Both the position numbers and the translations under genes were made by a program. 46,353 nt of DNA, taken from positions 1 to 46,353 of the forward strand of contig JACVIY010000006.1 of the NCBI GenBank assembly GCA_015711755.1, in the 5' to 3' direction. Of this stretch, positions 9,245-17,974 are shown piece after piece. The notes beneath the pieces were generated by a model. The model was not told the DNA's origin. It made no database searches and saw only the letters and a list, made by a program, of their open reading frames with translations. This stretch comes from Candidatus Geothermincola secundus (lineage in GTDB: Bacteria; Actinomycetota; Geothermincolia; Geothermincolales; Geothermincolaceae). How positions within the stretch are numbered: the stretch's first letter is position 1; the number at the start of each line of letters is the position of its first letter.

Positions 9245-9980
9245 TCACCCTGAAGCGGCGGCGGCTCGGCCTTCCGCCGCTCCCGAAAGGCAATCCTCCA
9301 CCTCCCGCAAGCCGCCGGCCAGCTCGGCATGCCCCGCCTCCGGCAGCAGCAGCATCCTCTTGGGATGACGCGTCCTCTCCTCCATCAGCAGGAAATCACG
9401 GCGGGGATAGGTGAAATCCCGCTCCCCGCGCACGAGCAGAAGGGGGGTGGGTGCCGCATGAGGCGCCGCCTCAAGCGGCGTGACCACTGGAGACGCAACG
9501 AACTCGAAGCGGGCGCCCAGGGCCGAAAGCAGGCAACCCGCCGCCCGGGGATGCCGCACGAGGAGGCGGAGATCGGGCAAGCGGGGAGGCGCGCCCACGG
9601 TCACCACCGCGTCGAGGCAATTTCCAGCGGGCCTCCGTCACCAACGCCGCCATACCTCCCAGGGAGAAGCCCACGGCGGCGATCCATCCGTAGCCCATGG
9701 AGCGGAACCTCCGCGCACCACCGCGCGAAGATCGGCGGCGGGGCCCAGGGGGTCAAGAGCGCAGCGCCCGCCGCTCCCGCCGTGCCCCCTGGAGATCGAA
9801 GGCGGCCACGTCAAAGCGGGGATACAGCGTCTCCGCCAGCTCTAAGAGCGGGGGATAGTCCATTCCCGTCGCCGCGGGGTGGGCCATGACCACCAGACGG
9901 GAGCGGCCTTTCCCCGCGTGGATGCCGCCAAGGAGCTCGCCCCCCGGGCATCGCCACCCTGAAACCGCGGCAGGCAAACG
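9245..9980 (-). pseudogene. Alpha/beta hydrolase, coding sequence split across frames
   Basis: Fragments in different frames reassemble one hydrolase: RLVVMAHPAATGMDYPPLLELAETLYPRFDVAAFDLQG / GYGWIAAVGFSLGGMAALVTEARWK / VTVGAPPRLPDLR...PTPLLLVRGERDFTYPRRDFLLMEERTRHPKRMLLLPEAGHAELA. GFSLGG nucleophile elbow; HAEL catalytic His. Confidence 0.65.
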
Positions 9981-10064
9981 CCGGTCGGGGAGACCGCGAG
10001 CTGAAAACGCAGAGGCGCCGCACCGCTTCTTCCTCCGCCGATGACCCCCGCAGCGGGCATGGGG

Positions 10065-12569
10065 TCAATCCGCCGCTTTTTCCATGCTCTTTCTCCCGCG
10101 AGCCCTCTCCACCCCGTAGGCCCTCCAGGCCAGTATCGACGGCAGCACCAGCAGCGAAGCGAGCAGGGCGACCGTCAGGGAGAGGGCGGTGATCCCCCCG
10201 AAGCGGCGCATGAAGACGATGCGGGAGGTGGCTATGATGGCGAAAGCCCCCGCGGTGGTCACCGCCGCGGCCAGCAGGGCCTTGCCCACCTGGGCCACGG
10301 TGCGGCGGATGGCCTCGTCCACCTCCTCCCCCCCGTGATGCCACTCTTCGCGGAAGCGGTGGGTTACGTGGATTCCGAAATCGATGCCCGCGCCGATGAC
10401 CAGCGAGGAGATCATAACCGTCATAAAGTCCAGCGGCCAGCCCAGGATGACCAGCGCCCCGATCTCCACGGCTATGCTGATGAAGACCACGCTGGTCGCG
10501 GCCAGCCCGAAGAGGAAGGACTTGAAGACGATGATGACTATGAGGGCGCAGAGGATCAGGGCAAGGGATGATGTCTTCAGCTGGGTGGGCACCAACGAGC
10601 CCATGATGTCGGTCATCAATACCGGCAGGCCCGTGTGGGTCATGGCCATGTCGGGGTTGGAGGTGGTGACCTTGCGCCCTTTATCCCGCATGATCTCGGT
10701 GATGCGCTTCATGTCCGACTGGGAGCCCCGGCTGATCATCATGTTGATCATGGCCGTCCTCCCGTCCTCGCTGAGCAAGCGGTTTCCGCCGCCCGAGGAC
10801 CCCCGCGACAGCTCCATCAGGCGTGCCTGCACCTCCAACTTGCTCGAGGGTATCTCCCCCCCGTTGAGCTGGGCCACCAGGTCGGCGATGCTGAAGGCCT
10901 TTCTCCTTTCTATGAGGGGCTCGCCCTTCTCGTTGGACTCGCCAGTTGAGGACACCGAGTCCTCGAACTCCAGCATGGACCTCAGGACCGCCGGGTCCAG
11001 GATGTCCCCTTTCACCAGGGTCACCGCCTGATCCTGCCCGCCGAAATAGCGGGCTATCTCCTTCTGGGCCGCCGCGGTGGGGGTGTCCTGGGGCATCATC
11101 TTCTCGAAATCCGTCTCCGTCTGGATGCGGAACCCCAGCGCCACGCACCCGGCGATGATGAGCAGAGTGACCAGCCCCACGATCATTCGGTGGTGCTCCG
11201 ACAGGACCGCCAGCTTCGCCAGTGTGCGGTCCAGCCACCCGAAACCAGCCCTCTCCTGCCGTCTGCGGTTCTTCCGCTCCCATCTGCGCTGAGCTTTCTC
11301 GCCACGGTCCCGCAAGACCACGCAGGCGGGGAGAAGGGTCACCGAGAGGACGAAGCTGAAGATGACCCCGGCCACGCAGAGAGCGCCGAACTGCTGGATG
11401 GGCGGCAGGTTGGAGATGCCGAAGGAGGCGAAGCCGAAGGCGGTGGTGGCGGCGGTGAGGAAAACCGCCACCCCCACCGTGGTGACCGCGGTGATGGTGG
11501 CCGCTCGCGGGTCCCGGCCGCCCTTCCTCTCCTCGTAGTAGCGGGACATGACGTGGATGGCGTAGGCGATGTCGATGCCCAAGAGCAGCGGCATTATCCC
11601 CGAGGAGGAATAGGTGATGGGGAAGCCCAGCCAGCCGGAGAGTCCCATGACCCAGATGATGGTGACCATGATGACCAACAAGGTCAGCAGAACGTCGGAG
11701 AGGCGGCGGAAGGTGATGTAGAGGACGATGATGATGAAGATCAGGGCCAGGCCGAAAAGGTTGCGCATATCCCGCATCATGGTGCGGTTGGAATCCCGGT
11801 TCATGGTGGCGATGCCGTTGATGTAGACCTCAAGGCCGGGGGGCTGCCGGAAATAATCCTCGGTCGCCTCGCGGAAAGGATCGGCCAGTCTTATCTGTTC
11901 GTTGACTTCAAGCGACGGGTTTATCCTCGCGGTGATGAGCAGGGCGCTCCTGCGGTCCGCCGACAGGTATTCCCTGAAGCCTCCCTCCATACCCATGCTC
12001 CGGGCCTGCTGCGCGTTTCGCTCTATGTTGGCATGGACCTGGGCCGTGAGTTCCTCGTCGCTCAGGGATCCGATACGGGAGACCAGCGGCTCGAGGGGCT
12101 GACCTTGAGGCTGTTGCGCCTGCTGCGATGCCCCCTCGCCGCCCGTGGGCCCGTTCGCCGCCTGCCCGTCGGGCTGCATCATCTCAGGGGAGAGGTAATA
12201 CATCTGGTCCAGCAGGGTTATCACCTCGCTGACCATGTTCCCCCAGACGAAGGGCCTGCCCTCCCGACCGTCCAGCTCCCGCAGCGCGTCGGCATACCCG
12301 GCCACGCGGCGCAGCACCTCCGGCCTCAAGACGTCGTCTCCCACCAGAAGAACGCTCTCCTTGGTCAGCCCCCCGAAGTCCCTCTCTATCTCGTCGATGG
12401 CCTGAACCGACTCGATGCCCTTGGGAAGCATGGTCTTGTAGCCGTATTCCTGATGCAGGCGGGAGGCGCCCCAGAGGGCCAGGGCGGTGATCACCGCCAC
12501 CGCTATGAGGGTGATCACCGGATGCTTCTCGCTGGCGCCCGCCATCCACCTGAATATCCTCTCCATCAA
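10065..12569 (-). CDS. RND/MMPL superfamily transporter (HAE3-type)
   Basis: 834 aa with two internally repeated membrane halves (e.g. FGLALIFIIIVLYITFRRLSDVLLTLLVIMVTIIWVMGLSGW...GIMPLLLGIDIAYAIHVMSRYYEE and ALILCALIVIIVFKSFLFGL...ISSLVIGAGIDFGIHVTHRFREEW). Confidence 0.9.
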   Translation of the reverse strand: MMERIFRWMAGASEKHPVITLIAVAVITALALWGASRLHQEYGYKTMLPKGIESVQAIDEIERDFGGLTKESVLLVGDDVLRPEVLRRVAGYADALRELDGREGRPFVWGNMVSEVITLLDQMYYLSPEMMQPDGQAANGPTGGEGASQQAQQPQGQPLEPLVSRIGSLSDEELTAQVHANIERNAQQARSMGMEGGFREYLSADRRSALLITARINPSLEVNEQIRLADPFREATEDYFRQPPGLEVYINGIATMNRDSNRTMMRDMRNLFGLALIFIIIVLYITFRRLSDVLLTLLVIMVTIIWVMGLSGWLGFPITYSSSGIMPLLLGIDIAYAIHVMSRYYEERKGGRDPRAATITAVTTVGVAVFLTAATTAFGFASFGISNLPPIQQFGALCVAGVIFSFVLSVTLLPACVVLRDRGEKAQRRWERKNRRRQERAGFGWLDRTLAKLAVLSEHHRMIVGLVTLLIIAGCVALGFRIQTETDFEKMMPQDTPTAAAQKEIARYFGGQDQAVTLVKGDILDPAVLRSMLEFEDSVSSTGESNEKGEPLIERRKAFSIADLVAQLNGGEIPSSKLEVQARLMELSRGSSGGGNRLLSEDGRTAMINMMISRGSQSDMKRITEIMRDKGRKVTTSNPDMAMTHTGLPVLMTDIMGSLVPTQLKTSSLALILCALIVIIVFKSFLFGLAATSVVFISIAVEIGALVILGWPLDFMTVMISSLVIGAGIDFGIHVTHRFREEWHHGGEEVDEAIRRTVAQVGKALLAAAVTTAGAFAIIATSRIVFMRRFGGITALSLTVALLASLLVLPSILAWRAYGVERARGRKSMEKAAD

Positions 12570-12608
12570 TTTCGAGCTCCTTTCCGCGCCGTCGGGATCT
12601 TTTTGCCT

Positions 12609-13214
12609 TTATCGTCCGGGCTCCAAGCGCCCTTTATGGCCGCGTTCTTCATCGGCCTTTTTCACCGCCCCGTCCCCACCCCACCGCATGACCAGTTTCT
12701 CCAATAGGGAAGCGAAGGTCATGACCTCCTCGTAATCCTCTTCCTGGAGCGTCTCCAGGATCATGGACACCTGCCTTTCGTTGACCTTCCTCAAAACCGC
12801 TCGACCCTGCGGCGTAAGGCCGATGCGGGTCAGCCTGAGATCGGAGGGGTCTCCGCTCCGCTCCAACAGGCCCTTCTTGCAAAGCCCGTTGATCATGCGG
12901 CTGGCGGTGGGCGGCGCCACCAGCATCAACCGCGATGCCTCGGTAACGGTGATGGGGCCGAAAAGGCCCACCATCTTCAGCAGGTGGAACTGCGGAAACG
13001 TCACCCCGTGTTTTTCCAATTCCTCCCGGAAGAACATCCCCCGGATGCGCATGATCTGCTCAACGCCTTCGATTATGCTCTCCGCCAGTCTCCTGCGGTC
13101 ATCGCGGTTCAGGCGCCCTTCCTCCCCGCGGATCCCGGCGCGGGGGCTTCCCGGATCACCGCGCCGCTCTCCCGGATCGTTCCTCTTTCCGCGGTGCGAA
13201 CGTTTATTAGCCAT
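12609..13214 (-). CDS. MarR family transcriptional regulator
   Basis: MANKRSHRGKRN...FREELEKHGVTFPQFHLLKMVGLFGPITVTEASRLMLVAPPTASRMINGLCKKGLLERSGDPSDLRLTRIGLTPQGRAVL; wHTH plus DPSDLR wing. ATG at 13214 preferred over ORF-track start 13292 because promoter elements lie inside the longer version. Confidence 0.85.
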   Translation of the reverse strand: MANKRSHRGKRNDPGERRGDPGSPRAGIRGEEGRLNRDDRRRLAESIIEGVEQIMRIRGMFFREELEKHGVTFPQFHLLKMVGLFGPITVTEASRLMLVAPPTASRMINGLCKKGLLERSGDPSDLRLTRIGLTPQGRAVLRKVNERQVSMILETLQEEDYEEVMTFASLLEKLVMRWGGDGAVKKADEERGHKGRLEPGR

Positions 13215-13249
13215 GCTAAATATCTTAACGGCGTCCTCGGGGTTGTCAA
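13206..13249 (-). promoter_or_regulatory. Predicted promoter and palindromic operator of marR-RND operon
   Basis: Minus strand TTGACA (13249-13244), 16-nt spacer, TAAGAT (13227-13222), then atttagcATGGCTAATAAA; TTAGC-ATG-GCTAA inverted repeat over the start codon. Confidence 0.55.
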
Positions 13250-13364
13250 GTGTTGAAAACGGCACCGCCTCGGCGCCTGCCATATCGGGCATAACGGACC
13301 CTTGAGCAGGGAGCTTCCCAAGGGCGGTTCGCCGAAGGCGCGGAAAGGGCTGGCGTACGGCTTT

Positions 13365-13847
13365 TCAGGCGCGGAACCTCAGTTCCTCCAACCATAGGTC
13401 CGTCAAATATCCCTCCCTGCTCAGACCGGCGAGAAGCCGCCTGCCGACCCGAACAGTCAGCGCGGAACCCTCTCCCAACTGAATGCGAAGACTGCAGCTA
13501 TCCCCGTGGAAGTGATAGCGAGGCAGGAGGTCGAAGAACAGGAAGTCTTCCGCTCCGAAATCCGCGGTGAAAAAGAGGGAACCCGGGGCATCGGGCGGGG
13601 GTGGAGGCTGAGCGCCTCCCGTCCGCCACCTTCCGGAGGGGCACAAGGCCAGCAGTCCCAGCAGGCGCTGGGAACGGAAGCTCAAGGTCAGGGCCAGCTT
13701 GCCCAGGGCGAGGGTCTTGACCCGCTCCTCCGCCGGCGATATCGGCGGCTGCAATTCCAGTGAACGGCCGGTTGAGCGGTATAGAGGGCTTCCGGGCAGC
13801 AGCTCTCCCCCTACCTCCACCCTCACCCTCAAAGGAGACCCTCTCAT
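13365..13847 (-). CDS. Hypothetical protein
   Basis: 160-aa ORF MRGSPLRVRVEVGGELLPGSPLYRSTGRSLELQPPISPAEERVKTLALGKLALTLSFRSQRL...; beta-rich pattern, no family recognised. Confidence 0.5.
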   Translation of the reverse strand: MRGSPLRVRVEVGGELLPGSPLYRSTGRSLELQPPISPAEERVKTLALGKLALTLSFRSQRLLGLLALCPSGRWRTGGAQPPPPPDAPGSLFFTADFGAEDFLFFDLLPRYHFHGDSCSLRIQLGEGSALTVRVGRRLLAGLSREGYLTDLWLEELRFRA

Positions 13848-14186
13848 ATCACCTTGACCTTTCCTCGGGCACGCGCCTGCCGCAAGCTATGGAAAAAATC
13901 CTTTGGCCCCGCCTTTTCCAATGATTCCGGCTAACCAAAGACCATCTTTTCAACAGCCGCCATCAAGAACTCTCCGCAGACGGTTTCGCCTCGGGGCCAA
14001 AGAGCCCTTCAACGCCTTTCCGATGGATACCCTCGTTCACCATGTCAATATACGATATCCGAAGGGCGTCCGTCCTGCCTCGCAGCAGGCCTTCCCGCCC
14101 AGCCGAGAACGACCTACCCGTCGCTGCGCGACCTCCCTTCTTTTAAGGCCCGACGACCGGACCCCATGCGGGAACGGGCCTCGATG

Positions 14187-14192
14187 TATAAT
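14187..14192 (+). promoter_or_regulatory. Putative -10 element upstream of GT4 gene
   Basis: gatgTATAATgccgcaaggagaaaggaggccgcATG; no convincing -35. Confidence 0.35.
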
Positions 14193-14215
14193 GCCGCAAG
14201 GAGAAAGGAGGCCGC

Positions 14216-15418
14216 ATGGACATACTGTTCGTATGCAAGACCCTGCCGCATGAGAAGGTCATCGGGGGGCCAATCATCATCTATCAGAGGGTGCGCCTGC
14301 TCTCGCAGCGGCATGACGTCTCCCTGCTCTCGTTCTGCTCCGATGAGGAAAGGGAGTTCGTGCCCACCGTGGCCCGCTTCTGCCGGGAATGCGTCACCGT
14401 GCCCTTCCCTCCCCCCCGCACCGCCCTGCAGAAGCTCCGCGGCTTCATCAGCTCATCCGTCCCCAACTACTTCCTCAACAACTTCTCCCCGGCCATGTAC
14501 GACCGTCTGCGGGAGATGGTGGGGCGCCGCCATTACGACGTGGTCATATCGGAGTACTCCATGGCCGCACAGTACCTCTTCCGCAACCCCGATCTGGCCG
14601 GGATCAAGAGGGTGATGAGCGTGCACGAGTGCTACTACCTGGCGCGGCGCAAGGCCTGGCAGGTGCAGCGCTTCAGCCGGGAAGGCCTCAGCGCGCTCTT
14701 TTACCTGCGAGGCCTGAGGCGCTTCGAATTCGAGATGTACGGCGACGCGGACCGCGTGCTGGTGCTGACCCCGGAAGGCCGCGACGAACTGCTGCGGTTC
14801 GCGCCGGACCTGAGGGTCACCGTGGTCCCCCACGGCGTGGACGTCGAGCACTTCTGCAGCAGCGGCACCTGCGAGCGGGAAGACGCCCTGATGTTCCTGG
14901 GCAACTATCCCCACGACCCCAATCGGGACGCGGTTATCTGGTTCTCGGAGGAGATGTGGCCGCTGATCAAGCGGGAAGTGCCGGGGGTGAGGTTCTACGT
15001 GGTGGGCAAGGACCCCACGCCCGACCTGCTGGAACTGGCGCGGCGCGACCCCGCGGTGGTGGTGACCGGCACGGTCGATGACGTCCGCCCCTACTTCGAG
15101 CGGAGCAAGGTCTTCGTCTGCCCGGTGCGCATAGGCGGCGGCTTCCGGGGGAAGATACTCGAGGCCATGTCCATGGGCCTCCCCATTGTGACCACCTCGC
15201 TCGGCGCCGAGGGGGTCCCGGCGAAGAGCGGCGGCCAGATGTTCATCGAGGACGACCCGGAGTCCTTCGCCCATCGGGTGGTGGAACTGCTGCGGGACGA
15301 GGACCTCTGCCGCCGCCTGGGAGAAGAGGCGAGGAGCATGGCGGTGGAACGCTTCTCCTGGGAGAAGGGGGTGGAGCTTCTGGAGCGGGTCCTCGAGGAA
15401 GTGGTGGCGGAAGGGTGA
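14216..15418 (+). CDS. Glycosyltransferase family 4-like (GT-B)
   Basis: 400 aa; MDILFVCKTLPHEKVIGGPIIIYQRVRLLSQRHDVSLLSF...VVPHGVDVEHF...GNYPHDPNRDAVIWF...PVRIGGGFRGKILEAMSMGLPIVTTSLGAEGV. Confidence 0.88.
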   Translation: MDILFVCKTLPHEKVIGGPIIIYQRVRLLSQRHDVSLLSFCSDEEREFVPTVARFCRECVTVPFPPPRTALQKLRGFISSSVPNYFLNNFSPAMYDRLREMVGRRHYDVVISEYSMAAQYLFRNPDLAGIKRVMSVHECYYLARRKAWQVQRFSREGLSALFYLRGLRRFEFEMYGDADRVLVLTPEGRDELLRFAPDLRVTVVPHGVDVEHFCSSGTCEREDALMFLGNYPHDPNRDAVIWFSEEMWPLIKREVPGVRFYVVGKDPTPDLLELARRDPAVVVTGTVDDVRPYFERSKVFVCPVRIGGGFRGKILEAMSMGLPIVTTSLGAEGVPAKSGGQMFIEDDPESFAHRVVELLRDEDLCRRLGEEARSMAVERFSWEKGVELLERVLEEVVAEG

Positions 15419-15470
15419 TGCCGAAAGGCCCTCGAAACTCCGCGCCTGAACTCTCGAAGAAAGGAGGAGG

Positions 15471-15493
15471 GGGCGGCTATGGCATCGCCGCCC
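15471..15493 (-). terminator. Hairpin terminator candidate downstream of tRNA-Leu(GAG)
   Basis: GGGCGGC-(9 nt)-GCCGCCC stem 10 nt past the encoded CCA, followed on minus strand by cctcctcctttctt. Confidence 0.45.
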
Positions 15494-15503
15494 CTGCGCC
15501 CAC

Positions 15504-15591
15504 TGGTGTCGGAGGGGGGACTTGAACCCCCATGAGGATTGCCCTCACTAGGCCCTCAACCTAGCGCGTCTACCGATTCCGCCACTCCGAC
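15504..15591 (-). tRNA. tRNA-Leu (anticodon GAG), CCA encoded
   Basis: Minus strand GTCGGAGTGGCGGAATCGGTAGACGCGCTAGGTTGAGGGCCTAGTGAGGGCAATCCTCATGGGGGTTCAAGTCCCCCCTCCGACACCA; acceptor pairing GTCGGAG/CTCCGAC, anticodon stem CTAGG/CCTAG, loop TTGAGGG, long variable arm. Confidence 0.95.
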
Positions 15592-15616
15592 CCGCCGAAC
15601 TCGCCCGAGCCCGCTC

Positions 15617-16009
15617 TCAAGTTTCTCCCTTGTTCGGTAAAACCCGTCCGTCGGGCCCGATGCGTTTATTGCGAAAACCAGTATAAATCCTGCCTCTTTT
15701 CCTGTCCACGATCCTTGAGGCGAAGAAGATGTTTTTGGAGATGAGTCCGAACATCTGGCCGAATCGCCCGGATATCTCCACACGGTCCCCATCCTTCAAG
15801 GGTGGAGGCAGGCGGAAGCCGCGATAGAACCAGACGCGGTAGCGCTCCCCGTTGTCATCGTAGAACTCGAAGTTTATATCGAAGGTCAACGCTTTGCTGT
15901 TGCGATCCGCATGACGGGGACGGAAAGTGGGAAGCGGGTAGGTGGAAACATCATGGATCACCCCATGCCGCGTCATCTTCGCCAATCCCGCTCCTCCCAA
16001 CACCTTCAC
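15617..16009 (-). CDS. Hypothetical protein (possible OB-fold-like)
   Basis: 130-aa ORF ...ALTFDINFEFYDDNGERYRVWFYRGFRLPPPLKDGDRVEISGRFGQMFGLISKNIFFASRIVDRKRGRIYTGFRNK; DGDRVEISGRF strand pattern is OB-like by eye only. Confidence 0.55.
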   Translation of the reverse strand: MKVLGGAGLAKMTRHGVIHDVSTYPLPTFRPRHADRNSKALTFDINFEFYDDNGERYRVWFYRGFRLPPPLKDGDRVEISGRFGQMFGLISKNIFFASRIVDRKRGRIYTGFRNKRIGPDGRVLPNKGET

Positions 16010-16086
16010 CCTGAAAGCCGCCGATCTGCCTTTTATCCCGGCAAGATCCCGCGCATGACCGATTCGCCTTTCCTTCGTATTCTATC

Positions 16087-16426
16087 GTCATCCCGGCCGG
16101 TTCGCTTGAAGGAGGTGCGCTGCCTTACTCGCGCCTTCCCAACATCCCGACCACCCTGTCCATTATCCCTTGTCATCCCGGCCGGTTCGCTTGAAGGAGG
16201 TGCGCTGCCTTACTCGCGCCTTCCCAACATCCCGACCACCCTGTCCATTATCCCTTGTCATCCCGGCCGGTTCGCTTGAAGGAGGTGCGCTGCCTTACTC
16301 GCGCCTTCCCAACATCCCGACCACCCTGTCCATTATCTCTTGTCATCCCGGCCGGTTCGCTTGAAGGAGGTGCGCTGCCTTACTCGCGCCTTCCCAACAT
16401 CCCGACCACCCTGTCCATTATCTCTT
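16087..16426. repeat. Four tandem copies of an 85-bp unit; last copy overlaps the 3' end of coaBC
   Basis: GTCATCCCGGCCGGTTCGCTTGAAGGAGGTGCGCTGCCTTACTCGCGCCTTCCCAACATCCCGACCACCCTGTCCATTATC[C/T]CTT starting at 16087, 16172, 16257 and 16342; copies differ only at one visible position (C in 1-2, T in 3-4). Confidence 0.95.
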
Positions 16427-17579
16427 CCGCGAGTCTCTTTTTACTCATACGAGGCAGCTCCTCACAGGTGCCGTCGGGGAAGAGAAGGGTGGCGCGGTTA
16501 TCGTCGGACGCGAAACCGCATCCCTCCGCGGAGACGTCGTTAGCCACCACCATGTCCAGGTTCTTGCGCCGCATCTTCTCCCGCGCGTTTTCCAGGAGTT
16601 CCTCCGTCTCCGCGGCGAATCCCACCAAGACCTGCCCGGGGCGTTTGCGCCCGCCCAGCTCGGCCAGGATATCGGGGGTGCGCTCCAACTCCAGCAGCAG
16701 TTCCGCTCGCTCCTTCTTGATCTTCCCCTCGCGCACCCTTACCGGCGCGAAGTCGGCGACCGCTGCCGCTTTAATGACTGCCTCCGCCTTGTCCGCCTCG
16801 CTAAGGACCGCCTCCATCATCTCGCGGGCGGTCTCCACCGGGATGAAGGTGACGCCCGGCGGCGGATCCAGCCAGGTCGGACCGCTCACCAGTACAACCT
16901 CCGCTCCCCGCCGGGATGCCGCCTCGGCCAGGGCGAAGCCCATCTTCCCGGTGGAGCGGTTGCCCAGGAAGCGCACCGCATCCAGGGGCTCGCGCGTGCC
17001 TCCCGCCGTAACCAGCACCCTGACCCCCGCCATGTCCATCCTTATCGCCAGCCGGCGTTTCACCGCCTCCAGCAGCTCCTCCGCCTCGAGCATGCGGCCC
17101 TCTCCCTCTTCTCCGCATGCCAGGGGACCGGAAGCGGGGCCCAGCACTTCCACACCCCTCTTCTTAAGGACCTCCAGATTGTGCCGCGTGGCCGGATGCC
17201 GGAACATCGCCGCGTTCATGGCCGGGGCCACCATCACCGGGCACTCGGCCGCCAGCAGAGTGGTGGACAGCAGGTCGTCGGCTATCCCGCTTGCCATCTT
17301 GGCGATGAGATTGGCGGTCGCCGGCGCCACCAGGATGAGCTCCGCCTCCCGGGCCAGGGATATGTGATGCATCGGCTTTCCCGGTTCCTTCCACAGTGAA
17401 ACGGAGACTTCCTGGCCGGTGACGCTCTCGAAGGTGAGGGGGGCGACCAGGCGGGTGGCGTGCTCGGTCATCACCGTCTTCACCCGGTACCCCTCGCGGG
17501 TAAGCCGCCGGGCCAGCTCCACCGCTTTATAGGCGGCGATGCCCCCGCTAACTCCCAGGACTATGCATCTTTCGCTCAT
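16380..17579 (-). CDS. coaBC: Phosphopantothenoylcysteine decarboxylase / phosphopantothenate-cysteine ligase
   Basis: 399 aa; VLGVSGGIAAYKAVELARRL, PAMNAAMFRHPATRHNLEVLKKRG, VLVTAGGTREPLDAVRFLGNRSTGKMGFALAEAASRRGAEVVLVSGPT, VVANDVSAEGCGFASDDN. Confidence 0.95.
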   Translation of the reverse strand: MSERCIVLGVSGGIAAYKAVELARRLTREGYRVKTVMTEHATRLVAPLTFESVTGQEVSVSLWKEPGKPMHHISLAREAELILVAPATANLIAKMASGIADDLLSTTLLAAECPVMVAPAMNAAMFRHPATRHNLEVLKKRGVEVLGPASGPLACGEEGEGRMLEAEELLEAVKRRLAIRMDMAGVRVLVTAGGTREPLDAVRFLGNRSTGKMGFALAEAASRRGAEVVLVSGPTWLDPPPGVTFIPVETAREMMEAVLSEADKAEAVIKAAAVADFAPVRVREGKIKKERAELLLELERTPDILAELGGRKRPGQVLVGFAAETEELLENAREKMRRKNLDMVVANDVSAEGCGFASDDNRATLLFPDGTCEELPRMSKKRLAEEIMDRVVGMLGRRE

Positions 17580-17617
17580 GCTTCCGTTCCATCGAGCTTG
17601 CGAACGGGTAGTGGGGC

Positions 17618-17863
17618 TTATTTGATGCCTTCCGCGGTGCGCTCGTACTCGAGTTTGTCCTGCGCCAGCTCTTCCAGGGCGATGGTCAAGGGCTTGTTGG
17701 ACGCCGACTGCACCTGGGGAGGCGCTTCCTGTCCCAGTCCTTCCCCGAGATGACGGTAGTAGTTGTTTATCTGCCGGGCTCTTTTGGCCGCGGCGATGGC
17801 CAGGGTGAAACGAGAATACTCGGTCCGCTCCACCAGGTCGTCGATTTTCGGCTTCATCAGCAT
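17618..17863 (-). CDS. rpoZ: RNA polymerase omega subunit
   Basis: 81 aa MLMKPKIDDLVERTEYSRFTLAIAAAKRARQINNYYRHLGEG...PLTIALEELAQDKLEYE; located between gmk and coaBC. Confidence 0.9.
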   Translation of the reverse strand: MLMKPKIDDLVERTEYSRFTLAIAAAKRARQINNYYRHLGEGLGQEAPPQVQSASNKPLTIALEELAQDKLEYERTAEGIK

Positions 17864-17901
17864 CCTCTCTCGCTCCTCCCTTTTATTCGACCGTTTATTG
17901 G

Positions 17902-17910
17902 ATTATAGCA
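17902..17910 (-). promoter_or_regulatory. Extended -10 promoter element for rpoZ
   Basis: Minus strand TGCTATAAT about 40 nt upstream of the rpoZ start. Confidence 0.45.
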
Positions 17911-17974
17911 GACGCGGACACCCGACCGGCATAGCCATCGTCATCCAGAAGCGGTGAGCTGCCTCCGCCGCCCC

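Noticed and set aside
11190-12707. 505-aa plus-strand ORF
   Set aside because: Antisense to the RND transporter; D/G/E/H-rich spurious product.
16087-16426. CRISPR array interpretation of the repeats
   Set aside because: Units are directly contiguous 85-bp copies with no unique spacers, and no cas genes are present.
16255-17367. 370-aa plus-strand ORF starting in the tandem repeat
   Set aside because: Mostly antisense coaBC, Ser/Arg-rich; repeat unit is not a multiple of three so it is not a coding repeat.
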